Part shown: positions 17,069-26,256 of the stretch, one piece after another
Layout of the letters: each line of letters opens with the position of its first letter
Numbering within the stretch: the stretch's first letter is position 1
Assembly: GCA_963789495.1 (NCBI GenBank)
Contig: CAWBLP010000006.1
Coordinates: forward strand, 62,001 to 126,000
From: CAWBLP01 sp963789495
GTDB taxonomy: Bacteria > Pseudomonadota > Alphaproteobacteria > Acetobacterales > Acetobacteraceae
DNA length: 64,000 bases
Direction of reading: 5' to 3'
Program-made: the position numbers and the translations under genes
The notes under the pieces: model-generated
The model's database searches: none
Told to the model about the DNA's origin: nothing
The model's input: the letters and a program-made list of their open reading frames with translations, nothing else

Positions 17069-17663
17069 CGTGGAAACTCCGGTCAGGCTGACGGACCCGG
17101 GCAGACTGACAGAAGCGCGGGCGATCGGGTAGGTGCGGCGGCAAAATCGCGCGGCCAGTGCGCGTCCGTGTTCCGGCCCTCGCGGGTCGATCCCACCCTG
17201 GCGGTTCGATCCGACGCTGGCGGCAGAACCGGCCAGTGACCTTGTGGACGGACGGTATTCCGGCGTCGGGATCACAACACTGGGATAGCCAATGACGATG
17301 CCTATCGCGTCGAGCCTAAGGGCGGGCCCGGCATCCACGGCCGGTCTGCAACAAACCGGCATTTCGCTTGCGCCGACATCAGGACGCGATCGCATCGGCA
17401 GTCCTGGCATGGGGCGGCAAGGCCCGCGGTCCGCCGCAGCCGGCCCGTGGATGCCGGGCCTGCGCCGGCACGACGCGGTTTGGTTGGGTGAGCCGCTATC
17501 TCGACGCCCAAGGGGGCCAAGCCCGGACACTCGGTGGGGCCGGCACAATGGTGGGAGGGCGGCATAACGGATGTCGGGCCGGCATGGCGATTGGCGTACC
17601 CCTGCCTGCCGGCTGGCCGCGGGATCTGTCTCAGCCCGCGGTCTTCTCAGCCCGGGGTCTGTC
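17069..17663. other. Gene-free region with a 15-bp inverted repeat pair
   Basis: GGCCCGGCATCCACG at 17325-17339 faces its exact complement at 17446-17460, separated by 106 bases, each arm flanked by further imperfect complementarity. Near 17630-17690 short direct repeats of TCTGTCTCAGCC occur. No frame here has similarity or a convincing ribosome site; the aminotransferase promoter must lie at the left end. Confidence 0.55.
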
Positions 17664-18110
17664 TCAGCCGGGTGTCTGCTCGCCGCGCACCAGCCCGGTG
17701 GCCCAGCACAGTCCCACCGTGCCGCCCTTCATGACCGGTAGCAGCGCCAGGCACAGCAGCGAGGTCACCGGCAGCCAGATCGCCGCCTGCACCCAGAGTG
17801 ACGGGGCGTAGGCCCGCTCCACCAGGAAGACCAGCGGCACCAGCACGTGGCCGACCACCAGGATGGTGAGGTAAGGCGGAAAGTCGTCCGACGGGTAGAC
17901 CGTGTTGTCGGCCGCGCAATGGCTGCAGTGCGAGGACACTTTCAGGAAGCCGCTGAACAGACGGCCCTGGCCGCAAGCCGGGCAATGCCCGACCAGGCCA
18001 CGGCGGATCCCCAGCCAGAACGATCGCTCGCCCGTGGGTTGGCCGGGGCCAAGCTGCACGGGGCCAGGCTGCATGGAGTCAGGCTGCACGGGGTCAGGTA
18101 GCTGGGTCAT
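17664..18110 (-). CDS. DUF983 family membrane protein
   Basis: 148 residues. A proline/glutamine-rich N terminus (PDPVQPDSMQPGPVQLGPGQ, about 25 residues) is followed by the family core: GLVGHCPACGQGRLF and HCSHC, two Cys pairs that look zinc-binding, then two transmembrane helices (YLTILVVGHVLVPLVFLV and IWLPVTSLLCLALLPVMKG). Function of DUF983 is unknown; members often sit near cytochrome-oxidase assembly genes, which is not the case here. The next gene, hldD, is on the same strand 97 bases upstream. Confidence 0.82.
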   Translation of the reverse strand: MTQLPDPVQPDSMQPGPVQLGPGQPTGERSFWLGIRRGLVGHCPACGQGRLFSGFLKVSSHCSHCAADNTVYPSDDFPPYLTILVVGHVLVPLVFLVERAYAPSLWVQAAIWLPVTSLLCLALLPVMKGGTVGLCWATGLVRGEQTPG

Positions 18111-18207
18111 GGTAACGGTTCATGTCCTATCGCGCGAAACCGGCAGCGCCCCAAGAACGCAACCTTGCCGCCGGTGGCAAGGTAACGCCCGCCGGATCAG
18201 GCCCGGA

Positions 18208-19188
18208 TCAGGCATAGGGGTCGGCGTTGTCCAGGTAGTCCTGAACATAGCGGCGCACGCCTTCCTCGAGCGGGGTGAACTGGCCCCCGTATCCGGCGGA
18301 GCGCAGACGATCCATCGGTGCCTGCGTGAACGACTGGTACTGGCCGCGCAGGTTGTTCGGCATGTCGATGAATTCCACCTGACGCGGCCGGCCGGCCGCG
18401 TCGCAGACCGCATGCGCTAAATCCAGATAGGTACGCGCCTGCCCGGTGCCAACATTGAACAGCCCATTGACCGCGGGCTTGTCCAACAGCCACAGCATCA
18501 CCTCGACCACGTCGCCCACCCAGATGAAGTCGCGAGCCTGTGCGCCGTCCGCCAGGCCCGGCTGGTCGGAGCGGAACAGCCGCGCGGGACCGCCGCCGGC
18601 GACCTCGTCATGCTTGACCTTGACCACCGAGATCATCCGGCCCTTGTGGTATTCATTCGGGCCGTACACGTTGAAGAACTTCAGCCCCGCCCATTGCGGC
18701 GGGCGCGGCTGGCGGTTGGCCAGGGTGCGGGCAACCAGGAGGTCGAAGGCGTGCTTGGTCCAGCCGTACAGGTTGAGCGGACGCAGCGCCTGCAGCGCGG
18801 GCAGGGTGAAATTGTCGTCGAACCCCTGGCTGCCGTCCCCGTAGGTCGCGGCCGAGGACGCATAGACCAGCCGCACACCGCGATCGGCGCACCACTCCCA
18901 GATGCGGCGGCTCAGCTCCACATTGGTGGACCAGGTGTGGTCGCCGTCCACCGCTGTGGTCTCGCTGACCGCGCCCAGGTGGAACACCATCTCCAGCGGC
19001 GGCCGGCTGTCGAGAAAAGCCTCCAGCTCACCCGGCGGGATCAGGCGGCTCGGCGGATGCTTGCCGAGGTTGCGCCACTTGCCCTCGCTGCCGAACCAGT
19101 CGGCGACAACCGTCTCATGCCCGCGCCGCACCAGCGCGGCCTGCAGGTTGGAGCCAATGAAGCCGGTGCCGCCGGTGACCAGGATCAT
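18208..19188 (-). CDS. hldD: ADP-L-glycero-D-manno-heptose 6-epimerase
   Basis: Extended SDR of 326 residues that epimerises ADP-heptose for the lipopolysaccharide inner core. NADP-binding GGTGFIGSNLQAAL at the N terminus, HLGAVSETTAVDGD, the ASSAATYGDG loop, catalytic Tyr-X3-Lys in YGWTKHAFD, and the family-specific FFNVYGPNEYHKGRM and QARDFIWVGDVV. Length fits HldD/RfaD. It starts at ATG 19188; 68 bases separate it from the divergent ubiK gene. Confidence 0.93.
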   Translation of the reverse strand: MILVTGGTGFIGSNLQAALVRRGHETVVADWFGSEGKWRNLGKHPPSRLIPPGELEAFLDSRPPLEMVFHLGAVSETTAVDGDHTWSTNVELSRRIWEWCADRGVRLVYASSAATYGDGSQGFDDNFTLPALQALRPLNLYGWTKHAFDLLVARTLANRQPRPPQWAGLKFFNVYGPNEYHKGRMISVVKVKHDEVAGGGPARLFRSDQPGLADGAQARDFIWVGDVVEVMLWLLDKPAVNGLFNVGTGQARTYLDLAHAVCDAAGRPRQVEFIDMPNNLRGQYQSFTQAPMDRLRSAGYGGQFTPLEEGVRRYVQDYLDNADPYA

Positions 19189-19256
19189 GATGCGACGTTA
19201 TACGTGTCACCGGGGCCTGGCGGAAGCCATCTGAACAGCCCGCAGGAGAACAAGCC

Positions 19257-19553
19257 ATGAGTGATCGTCCGCGTTTCTTCGATGATCTGGCCGGCGTGGC
19301 GGGCGGGGCGATCTCGGCCCTCGCCGGCCTGCGCGAGGAGGCAGAGGCGATGGTCCGCTCCCGCATCGATGAGGCGGTGCGCCGGTTGGACCTGGTGCGG
19401 CGGGAGGATTTCGATGCGGTCGCCGAACTGGCGGCCAATGCCCGGGCCGGGCAGGAGGCGGCGGAGGCGAAGCTGGCCGATGTGCTCGAACGGCTTGCGG
19501 TGCTGGAGGCCAGGGTGTCGGGGCTGGAGACGGCACCAAAGACCAGCGAGTGA
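19257..19553 (+). CDS. ubiK: UbiK family ubiquinone biosynthesis accessory factor
   Basis: 98 residues, highly helical. FFDDLAGVAGGAISALAGLREEAEAMVRSRIDEAVRRLDLV is the BMFP (membrane fusogenic) N-terminal pattern; residues 45-95 form a coiled coil ending in LEARVSGLE. UbiK supports the soluble Ubi hydroxylase complex, trimerises and binds lipids in characterised relatives. Neighbours downstream (YbjN-type protein, proC) match the order commonly seen in alphaproteobacteria. Confidence 0.86.
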   Translation: MSDRPRFFDDLAGVAGGAISALAGLREEAEAMVRSRIDEAVRRLDLVRREDFDAVAELAANARAGQEAAEAKLADVLERLAVLEARVSGLETAPKTSE

Positions 19554-19690
19554 GGCTTGCGGTGCGGCCGGTTGGGTCGTTAGGCTAGGATTCGTGGGTA
19601 ACTCAGCGCGAATCCACGGGATTTCGGATTTGGAGACCGCCCGAGTCGCTGGGGCCCGCGCCCGGCCTTCCTGCAGATGGGAGACCCCGC

Positions 19691-20194
19691 ATGTCAGCCA
19701 CGCTGACCACCTCCTTCGAACCTGCCGCCAATCCGCTTGACGTGATGGAGCAGATCGTCGCCGCCAACGACTGGAGTTTCGACCGCCGCAGTGAATCGGA
19801 AATGGCGGCCGAAGCGCCCGGGCGATGGTGCGATTACGGCCTGTATTTCAACTGGTCGCATGAGATCAGCGCCATGCACTTCACCTGCGCCTTCGACCTG
19901 AAAGTACCGGAACGACAGCGCGCGATGCTGTATGAGCTGCTCGCGCTCGCCAATGAGCGGCTGTGGATAGGCCATTTCGGCCTGGAAAGTGACGATGGGA
20001 TGCCGGTGTTCCGCCATTCCGTGCTGCTCCGCGGTGCGCCGGGCGCCTCCGCGGAAAGCCTGGAGGACATGGTGGATATTGCGCTGACGGAGTGCGAGCG
20101 GTTCTTTCCGGCGTTCCAGTTCGTCCTGTGGGGCGGCAAGACGCCGCAGGAGGCGCTGGCCGCCGCCATGCTGGACTGCGTGGGGGAGGCATGA
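19691..20194 (+). CDS. YbjN domain-containing protein
   Basis: 167 residues. The region from PLDVMEQIVAANDWSFDR to LALANERLWIGHFGLESDDG and the closing ALTECERFFPAFQFVLWG matches the YbjN fold, a sensory or chaperone-like type III secretion chaperone relative of unknown biochemical role. No signal peptide. It lies between ubiK and proC; a family-B repeat separates it from proC. Confidence 0.83.
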   Translation: MSATLTTSFEPAANPLDVMEQIVAANDWSFDRRSESEMAAEAPGRWCDYGLYFNWSHEISAMHFTCAFDLKVPERQRAMLYELLALANERLWIGHFGLESDDGMPVFRHSVLLRGAPGASAESLEDMVDIALTECERFFPAFQFVLWGGKTPQEALAAAMLDCVGEA

Positions 20195-20277
20195 GCCATG
20201 CGGGTTGAGCCAGAGCAAACGCCGCATGCGCGCTGCACAATTTCCGTCAGGGCCGGGGCATTTCTCGCGATGGTCGG

Positions 20278-20460
20278 GACACGTCCCGTCATGGCCGGGC
20301 TTGACCCGGCCATCCACCCCCGAAAGACCATGCAGCGCGCGGGCCTCACGCGTCATGGCCGGACTCGACCCGGCCATCCACCCCCGAAAGAGCATGCAGC
20401 GCGTGCTGCGCCACCCGATCGTTCCGGTGGAGATGGCCGGGTAAGGCTCGGCCATGACCG
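20278..20460 (+). repeat. Palindromic repeat family B, copy B1 (double unit)
   Basis: Two successive units built from CATGGCCGGGCTTGACCCGG, then CCATCCACCCCCGAAAG(A)...CATGCAGCGCG, closing with a complementary CCGGGT...CTCGGCCATGAC arm, so the whole can fold into a long hairpin. Same family at 23560, 28386, 47957 and 61149. Confidence 0.8.
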
Positions 20461-20631
20461 GAAGCGGACCTGCCCCGCCGCGGACTTAGCCCGCATCGAA
20501 GACATCAGCCGGGACATGCCGGCGGCCTGGCGCCAGGTGCGGGCCGGGCCGGTCCGAACATGGGCCGCGCCGGTCCGGTTGCGGCCGGCGCGGGGCCCGG
20601 CCGGGTCCCGCTGTCGCCGCGATCCCCGCCG

Positions 20632-21441
20632 ATGACCGCCGCCATCCCGCCGATTCTGCTGGTCGGCTGCGGGCGCATGGGCAGCGCCATGCTGGCCGGC
20701 TGGCGCGAGCGCGGCCTGTCGCCCTCGGTCGCGGTGGACCCGGCGCCGGATGCCGCAAGACATGCCGGCACCGACCTGACCGTGGTGGCGGATGCCGCCG
20801 CCCTGCCAGCCGGTTTCGCGCCCGCGGCGATCGTGCTCGCGGTAAAGCCGCAGAATGCCGCGGCGACCCTGCCGGCCTACGCGCGTTTCGCCGGCCAGGC
20901 GGTGTTCCTGTCGATCATGGCCGGCCGGACCATCGCCGGCATCCGCTCTCTGGTGGGTGAGGCGGCGGCCATCGTCCGCGCGATGCCGAACACGCCGGCC
21001 GCGGTGCGCCAGGGCGTGACCGTCGCTACCCCCGGTGCCGGTGTGGACGCCGCGCAGCGCGCGTTGTGCGAGCGGTTGCTGCAGGCGATCGGCGTGGTGG
21101 CCTGGGCGGAGCAGGAGGCATTGCTCGATCCGGTGACGGCGGTGTCGGGCAGTGGACCGGCCTATGTCTTCCTGCTGGCGGAATTGATGGAGCAGGCGGC
21201 GATCGAGCAGGGCATCCCGCCCGATCTGGCGCGGCTGCTGGCGCGGCAGACCGTCTCCGGCTCGGGTGCGCTGCTGGCCGCCAGCCCCGAGGCAGCGGCG
21301 GAGTTGCGCAAGGCGGTGACCAGCCCGGCCGGCACCACTGAGGCGGCGTTGCGCGTGCTGATGGCGCAGGATGCCTGGCCCAGCGCGCTCAGCCGCGCGA
21401 TCGCCGCGGCGACCGCCCGGTCGCGCGAGCTGGCTGGCTGA
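20632..21441 (+). CDS. proC: Pyrroline-5-carboxylate reductase
   Basis: Last step of proline synthesis: NAD(P)H reduction of pyrroline-5-carboxylate. 269 residues from ATG 20632; the frame is open 24 codons earlier over repeat-derived sequence. N-terminal Rossmann motif LLVGCGRMGSAMLAGW, KPQNAAATLP, VRAMPNTPAAVRQGV, and the C-terminal dimerisation helices with AVSGSGPAYVFLLAELM and the conserved TSPAGTTEAAL. A TetR/COQ9-like gene follows after 6 bases, probably co-transcribed. Confidence 0.93.
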   Translation: MTAAIPPILLVGCGRMGSAMLAGWRERGLSPSVAVDPAPDAARHAGTDLTVVADAAALPAGFAPAAIVLAVKPQNAAATLPAYARFAGQAVFLSIMAGRTIAGIRSLVGEAAAIVRAMPNTPAAVRQGVTVATPGAGVDAAQRALCERLLQAIGVVAWAEQEALLDPVTAVSGSGPAYVFLLAELMEQAAIEQGIPPDLARLLARQTVSGSGALLAASPEAAAELRKAVTSPAGTTEAALRVLMAQDAWPSALSRAIAAATARSRELAG

Positions 21442-21447
21442 GGATGC

Positions 21448-22134
21448 GTGACGGCAATTCGTGTGAGCGACATGGATGATGCGGCATTCGACACGGCTCT
21501 GATTGGCGCGGTGTTCCAGCAGGCGGCGGAGCGCGGCTGGCACCAGGTCAGCCTGGTGGAGGCGGCGCGGGCGGCGGCGCTGCCTCTGGCCGAGGTTCGC
21601 GCGCGCTTTCCCGGTCGCGCCTCGGTGCTGCTGCGGTTCGGCCGGTTGGCCGACCAGGCGGCGCTGACCGACGCACCGGCCGAAGGTCCCGTGCGCGACC
21701 GGCTGTTCGACCTGCTGATGCGCCGGTTCGACGCGCTGCAGGCCCACCGTGCCGGTGTTATCGCGCTATTGCGGGCGCTGCCGCGCGATCCGCCGACGGC
21801 AATGCTGCTGGCCTGCGCGACACGGCGAAGCATGCGCTGGATGCTGCAAGCGGCGGGGGTCGGTGCGGCCGGACTGCGCGGCGAGTTGCGGGTGCGCGGC
21901 CTGGTTGGGGTGTGGCTATGGACGCTGCGGGCCTGGGAGCGGGATGACAGCGCCGACCTGTCCGGCACCATGGCAGCGCTGGATGCGGCCCTGGCGCGCG
22001 CCGAACAGGCGGCGTCCTGGATCGGTCGCAGTGGCCGCCAATCGGCTGCCGACGTCTCGGCCGAGAGCGCGCTGACCGAGCCGGAACCGCCGCCTTCGCC
22101 TGAGGATCCGGTCGTCGACCCGCCTTTGGCCTGA
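21448..22134 (+). CDS. TetR-fold protein (TetR regulator or COQ9-like)
   Basis: 228 residues from GTG 21448 (alternative ATG 21472). The N terminus DAALIGAVFQQAAERGWHQVSLVEAARAAALPLAEVRARFPGRAS-type sequence is a TetR helix-turn-helix; the C-terminal stretch VRGLVGVWLWTLRAWERDDSADL-type pattern recalls both TetR ligand domains and COQ9, a lipid-binding ubiquinone factor. The nearby ubiK supports the COQ9 reading; the adjacent phasin gene supports a regulator of polyhydroxyalkanoate genes. I cannot decide. The last 35 residues are acidic and proline-rich. Confidence 0.65.
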   Translation: MTAIRVSDMDDAAFDTALIGAVFQQAAERGWHQVSLVEAARAAALPLAEVRARFPGRASVLLRFGRLADQAALTDAPAEGPVRDRLFDLLMRRFDALQAHRAGVIALLRALPRDPPTAMLLACATRRSMRWMLQAAGVGAAGLRGELRVRGLVGVWLWTLRAWERDDSADLSGTMAALDAALARAEQAASWIGRSGRQSAADVSAESALTEPEPPPSPEDPVVDPPLA

Positions 22135-22202
22135 GGCGGTGGCGGTCGCCGGCTTGCCGTCGTAAGCTTGCCAGACCCTCAGACAGCAACAGGAGCCGAA
22201 CC

Positions 22203-22664
22203 ATGGCGACCGGTCCCCAGTCCAAGCCTGGCGGCGCGAAGCCCTCGCCGGGCCCGGAATTTCCCGATTTCACCAAGCTGTTCGGCGAGATGAAGCTGCC
22301 CTTGATGCCGGACATGGAGGCGTTCGTGTCGGCCAACCGGCGCAACATGGAGACCTTCACAGCCGCCAACCGGGTGGCGCTGGAAGGCGCCCAGGCGGTG
22401 GCGCGGCGGCATATGGAGATCATGCAGCAGAGCATGGGCGAGTTGACCGAGGCAATGCGCGCCCTCGCGACGACGGAAACGCCGCAGGCGAAGGCGGCTC
22501 GACAGGCGGACATGCTGAAGCAGGCCTATCAGCGCGCCGTGGCCAACATGACCGAGCTGCGCGACCTGATCCAGCAATCCAACGCCGAGGCGCTGCGTCT
22601 GCTGAACCAGCGCTTCACCGAGGCGATGGACGAGGTGAAGGCGCTGGCCGACAAGGCGAAGTAG
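22203..22664 (+). CDS. Phasin family protein
   Basis: 153 residues, lacking signal peptide or membrane segment. Central region FVSANRRNMETFTAANRVALEGAQAVARRHMEIMQQSM followed by a long amphipathic helix ending in LRLLNQRFTEAMDEVKALADKAK is the Phasin_2 pattern. Such proteins coat polyhydroxyalkanoate granules. AGGAG precedes the ATG. The stop abuts the stop of the convergent SDR gene, with no room for a separate terminator. Confidence 0.88.
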   Translation: MATGPQSKPGGAKPSPGPEFPDFTKLFGEMKLPLMPDMEAFVSANRRNMETFTAANRVALEGAQAVARRHMEIMQQSMGELTEAMRALATTETPQAKAARQADMLKQAYQRAVANMTELRDLIQQSNAEALRLLNQRFTEAMDEVKALADKAK

Positions 22665-23444
22665 TCACCACAGCGTATAGCCGCCGTCGATCACCAGCGC
22701 GGCGCCGGTCATGTAGCGCGCGGCGTCGCTCGCCAGGTAAACGGCGAGCGGGCCGAGATCTTCCGGCTGGCCGAACGCGCCCATCGGGATCTGCGCCTTG
22801 AAGCTCTCGATGATCTCCGGCTGCTCGCGCGCCCAGCGCTGATTGGGCTCGGTCATGAAGCCACCGGGCAGGATGGCATTCACCGTGATGCCGGATGGCG
22901 CCCAGTCCGCGGCGGTGACGCGGGTGAAGTGCAGCACAGCGGCTTTTGCTGTTTCGTAATGCCGGCCGCCGACATCGCGATTGGCGATGATGCCGCTGAT
23001 CGAGGCGATGTTGATCACCCGCCCGCCTTGTCCGCGCGCCCGCATCGCGCCACCGATCAGCTTGGTGCACAGGAAGGTGCTGGTCAGGTTGAGGTCCAGC
23101 ATCTGCTGCCAGGTTTCCAGCGATTCGTCCTCGATTGGAACGTTGATGCGGCGGCCGCCGATATTGTTGATCAGGATGTCGATCGGGCCGAGCGCGAGGG
23201 CGTCGCGGCAGGCTTGCTCGCAGGTTGCGGGGGAGGCGGCGTCGGCCTGGATGGTCCGAGCGGTGCGGCCGCGCGCCCGGATATCGGCAGCGGTCTGTGC
23301 CAGGCTGTCGGCGTCGCGGCCGACCAGGATCACGTCGGCGCCGGCCTCGGCGATGGCGAGCGCCATCTCACGGCCGAGCCCGCGGCTGCCGCCGGTGATG
23401 AACAGACGTTTGCCGTCGAGGCGGAAGCGGTCGAGCACGGGCAT
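22665..23444 (-). CDS. Short-chain dehydrogenase/reductase (SDR)
   Basis: 259 residues. Rossmann motif ITGGSRGLGREMA, LVGRD after beta-2, NNIGGRRINVP in place of NNAG, catalytic Ser in NIASISGI and Tyr-X3-Lys as Y-ETAK (RHYETAKAAVLHF), C-terminal GAALVIDGGYTLW. The group includes gluconate 5-dehydrogenase-like enzymes; substrate not determinable. Unrelated in detail to the SDR at 10167. Confidence 0.88.
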   Translation of the reverse strand: MPVLDRFRLDGKRLFITGGSRGLGREMALAIAEAGADVILVGRDADSLAQTAADIRARGRTARTIQADAASPATCEQACRDALALGPIDILINNIGGRRINVPIEDESLETWQQMLDLNLTSTFLCTKLIGGAMRARGQGGRVINIASISGIIANRDVGGRHYETAKAAVLHFTRVTAADWAPSGITVNAILPGGFMTEPNQRWAREQPEIIESFKAQIPMGAFGQPEDLGPLAVYLASDAARYMTGAALVIDGGYTLW

Positions 23445-24045
23445 GGTGTCGGATCTCCCAGATGTAACAGGTGGAGCCGGGGGGCCGCCGTCGCGGCGGG
23501 CGAAGGGCCGAGCGTGTTGCGATAAAGGAAAATGCGGGACAGGAACTGCATATTATCCCGTCATGCCCAGGCTTGCTCAGGGCTCGGCTTGTGGTCATGG
23601 CCGGACTCGACCCCGGGCAGCCACCAAAGATTGCGCGTGCTGCGCGACCCGAGCGTTCCGGTGTAGATGGCCGGGTCAAGCCCGGCCATGACGCGAAACG
23701 GCTCCGGCCATGACGGAAACGGGCTCTGGCCGCGAGGCAAACCGGACGTGCCCAACCCGCGAGTTGTGCACGTGGGAGTGTCTGTTGGGCCAGTCCCGAG
23801 GAGCGCATCGATTGGTTTCGTGTGTGACGGCATGGTCGCTGCGTCCGCAAGCTGTCCTGAGGCGCCGGTAAAACCGGCATTCCATGTGTGACCGGCACCT
23901 GGACAGATCATCAGGTCGCCACATTCTGCACAATGGCGCTTGCCGAGACGGCAAACTGCGTTCAAAGCTTTGCGGACTCGGGGAAGGCTCGGGTGGCCGG
24001 CGGGTCCGGTGGCCCGGATCATGCAAAAGCAGGGAGACTCATCAA
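23445..24045. other. Gene-free region with family-B repeat (copy B2) and the liv promoter
   Basis: A family-B copy occupies about 23560-23700 (GTCATGGCCGGACTCGACCC ... GGCCGGGTCAAGCCCGGCCA). From 23715 to 24045 I see no gene; promoter and leader of the liv operon should lie here. GGGAGA stands 12 bases before the ATG at 24046. Confidence 0.6.
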
Positions 24046-25296
24046 ATGATAACTCGTCGCGCAGCCGCCCAATTGTTTGCGTACCACCGCCCTTGCTGGC
24101 GCGCTGGGTTTCGGCGGGCGTGCTGCACTTGCCGCCGACAAGGTGCTCAAGATCGGTGTCGACCTTTCGCTGACCGGCGCGGACGCCGAAAGCGCCATGC
24201 GAATCAAGAACGGCATCGTCATGGCGTTCGACGCCGCCAATCAGGCCAACGCCGTGCCCGGCTACAAGTTCGAGCTGATGGTGCTGGACGATGGCACCGC
24301 CACCGCCGGCCAGTACGATCCGGCGCAGGCCGCCACCAATGCCCGCAAGATGGTCGCCGACAAGCAGGTGGTCGCCGCCGTCGGCCCGGATGATGAGCGG
24401 CGCCGGCAAGGCGATGACGCCGATCCTCAGCGAGGGCGACCTCGCCACCATCACCCCCGCCTCCACCAATCCGGACATCACCAATCCCAGCTTCGCCCAG
24501 CAGTATCGTCCGGCCGGCAAGCCGATCTACTTCCGCACCGTGACCACGGACGCCTACCAGGGCCCGAACATGGCCAACTTCATGGCCGAGACGCTGCACG
24601 TGAAGAGCGTCTACATCCTGGACGACAGCGGCGCGTACGGCGTCGGCATGGCCGATGCGTTCGAGGCGCAGGCGAAGAAGAAGGGCATGAAGGTGCTGGG
24701 CCGCGACCGGCTGGACCCGAAGGCCGCCGACTACACGACGCATCCTGACCAAGATCAAGTCGCTGAACCCGGACGCCATCTACTATGGCGGCGTCGGCCA
24801 GGCCGGCGTGAAGCTGGCCAAGCAGGCCTACGACATCATTCCGAACATGATCAAGGCCGGCGGCGACGGCGTGTTCGGCGCCACGCTTCCTGACCGGCGT
24901 CGGCTTCCCCGCGGCCGAGGGCTGGTACGCGACCATCGCCGTCGCCGCATCTGACCGGCGACGACCAAGGCCTCCGACTTCGTCAAGGCGTACAAGGGAC
25001 GATGCGGCGTCGCGCCGGAAGACTACTCGATCACCGCCTATGACGCCGCACTGGTGATCATCGACGCGGTGAAGCGCGTGGTCGCCAGCGGCAAGCCGGT
25101 GACCCGCCATGCCGTGCGCGACGCCATCCAGACCGCCAAGGTGCCGACCATCCAGGGCGTCGTGTCGTTCGACACCAACGGCGACCTGGCCGGACCGCAC
25201 GGTCAGCGTGTTCCAGATCAAGAAGGACACCAAGGCGCCGCTGGACGATGCGTCCGCAGCAGTACGAACTACATCGGCGTGGCGCCGCAGTCCTGA
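24046..25296 (+). pseudogene. livK: Branched-chain amino-acid ABC transporter binding protein, nine one-base frameshifts
   Basis: Periplasmic binding protein of the Liv family. Reading through the shifts gives MITRRAAAQL-LRTTALAGALG signal sequence, VLKIGVDLSLTGADAES, ITPASTNPDIT, TDAYQGPNMANFM, YILDDSGAYGVGMADAF, KIKSLNPDAIYYGG, EDYSITAYDAALVI and the end YIGVAPQS. The frame changes at about 24076, 24389, 24741, 24886, 24947, 24966, 25193, 25256 and 25269; each is explained by one extra base placed exactly between two codons. No other damage is seen: residues between shifts are those of a normal full-length family member. Either this is an assembly artefact or a very unusual form of decay. 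Start ATG 24046. Confidence 0.85.
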
Positions 25297-25306
25297 TCGC
25301 CGCACG

Positions 25307-26243
25307 ATGACGTTCTCCGATCTGCTGCTGCAGCAGACGATCAACGGGCTGAGCCTGGGCGCGATGTATGCATTGCTCGCGCTGGGGTTCACCCTGGTCT
25401 ACGGCATCCTGGAGTTGATCAACTTCGCCCATTTCAACGTGTTCATGGTGGGCAGCTTCATCGCCATGTGGGTGCTGCAGATGTTCGGTCTGACCGGTCA
25501 GGATGTCATCCTGACCGGGCTGCCGCTGTTCGCCGTGCTGTTCGTCGCCTTCGTCGTCACCATGGTGGCGTCCGGCGTGCTGGGCGTGGTGATCGAGCGG
25601 CTGAGCCTGCGACCCTTGCGCAACGTCAAGGGGCCGGCGGCGATGATCACCACCATCGGCGTCTCCTACATCCTGTTCAACATCATCCTGCTGGGCTGTC
25701 GGGGCGGAGGCGCGAAGAACTTCCCCAACCCGATGCCGACGATCCGCTGGCATATCGGTGGCGCGGTGCTGGATCTGCGGGTGGTGCTGATCTGGATCGT
25801 CGTCGCTCGTGCTGATGCTGGGCCTGTACTACTTCGTGCAGCGCTCCAAGCATCGGCAAGGCGATGCGCGCCACCGCGCAGGATCCCGGAGGCGGCGCCG
25901 CATGATGGGCGTGGAGGTCGACCGCGTCATCATGATGGCGTTCTTCCTCGGCTCCGCGCTGGCCGGAGCGGCGGGACTGATCTTTGGGCTGTACTACAAC
26001 TTCACCAGCTTCATCATCGGCTTCACCGCCGGCCTGCGCGCCTTCACCGCCGCGGTGCTGGGCGGCATCGGCAACGTGCCGGGCGCCATGGTCGGCGGCG
26101 TGATCATCGGCCTGGTCGAGGCGATGGGCGGGCAGTTCATCGCCACCGCCTGGACCGACGTGATCATCTTCTCGATCCTGGTGCTGGTGCTGGTGTTCAG
26201 GCCAGCCGGTCTGCTGGGGCGCGTCGCGCCGAACAAGTCCTGA
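25307..26243 (+). pseudogene. livH: Liv-type ABC permease LivH with four one-base frameshifts
   Basis: Inner-membrane permease. MTFSDLLLQQTINGLSLGAMYALLALGFTL is the canonical LivH start; MITTIGVSYILFNI, RSK-IGKAMRATAQD-PEAA-RMMGVEVDRVI and the end SILVLVLVFRPAGLLG follow. Extra single bases at about 25805, 25851, 25886 and 25898 throw the frame and together restore it except for a net shift; all fall after a third codon position. Start lies 11 bases after the binding-protein stop. The stretch LLGCRGGGAKNF near 25690 is also unusual and may hide compensating changes. Confidence 0.84.
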
Positions 26244-26256
26244 CGGGGCGACGGAC

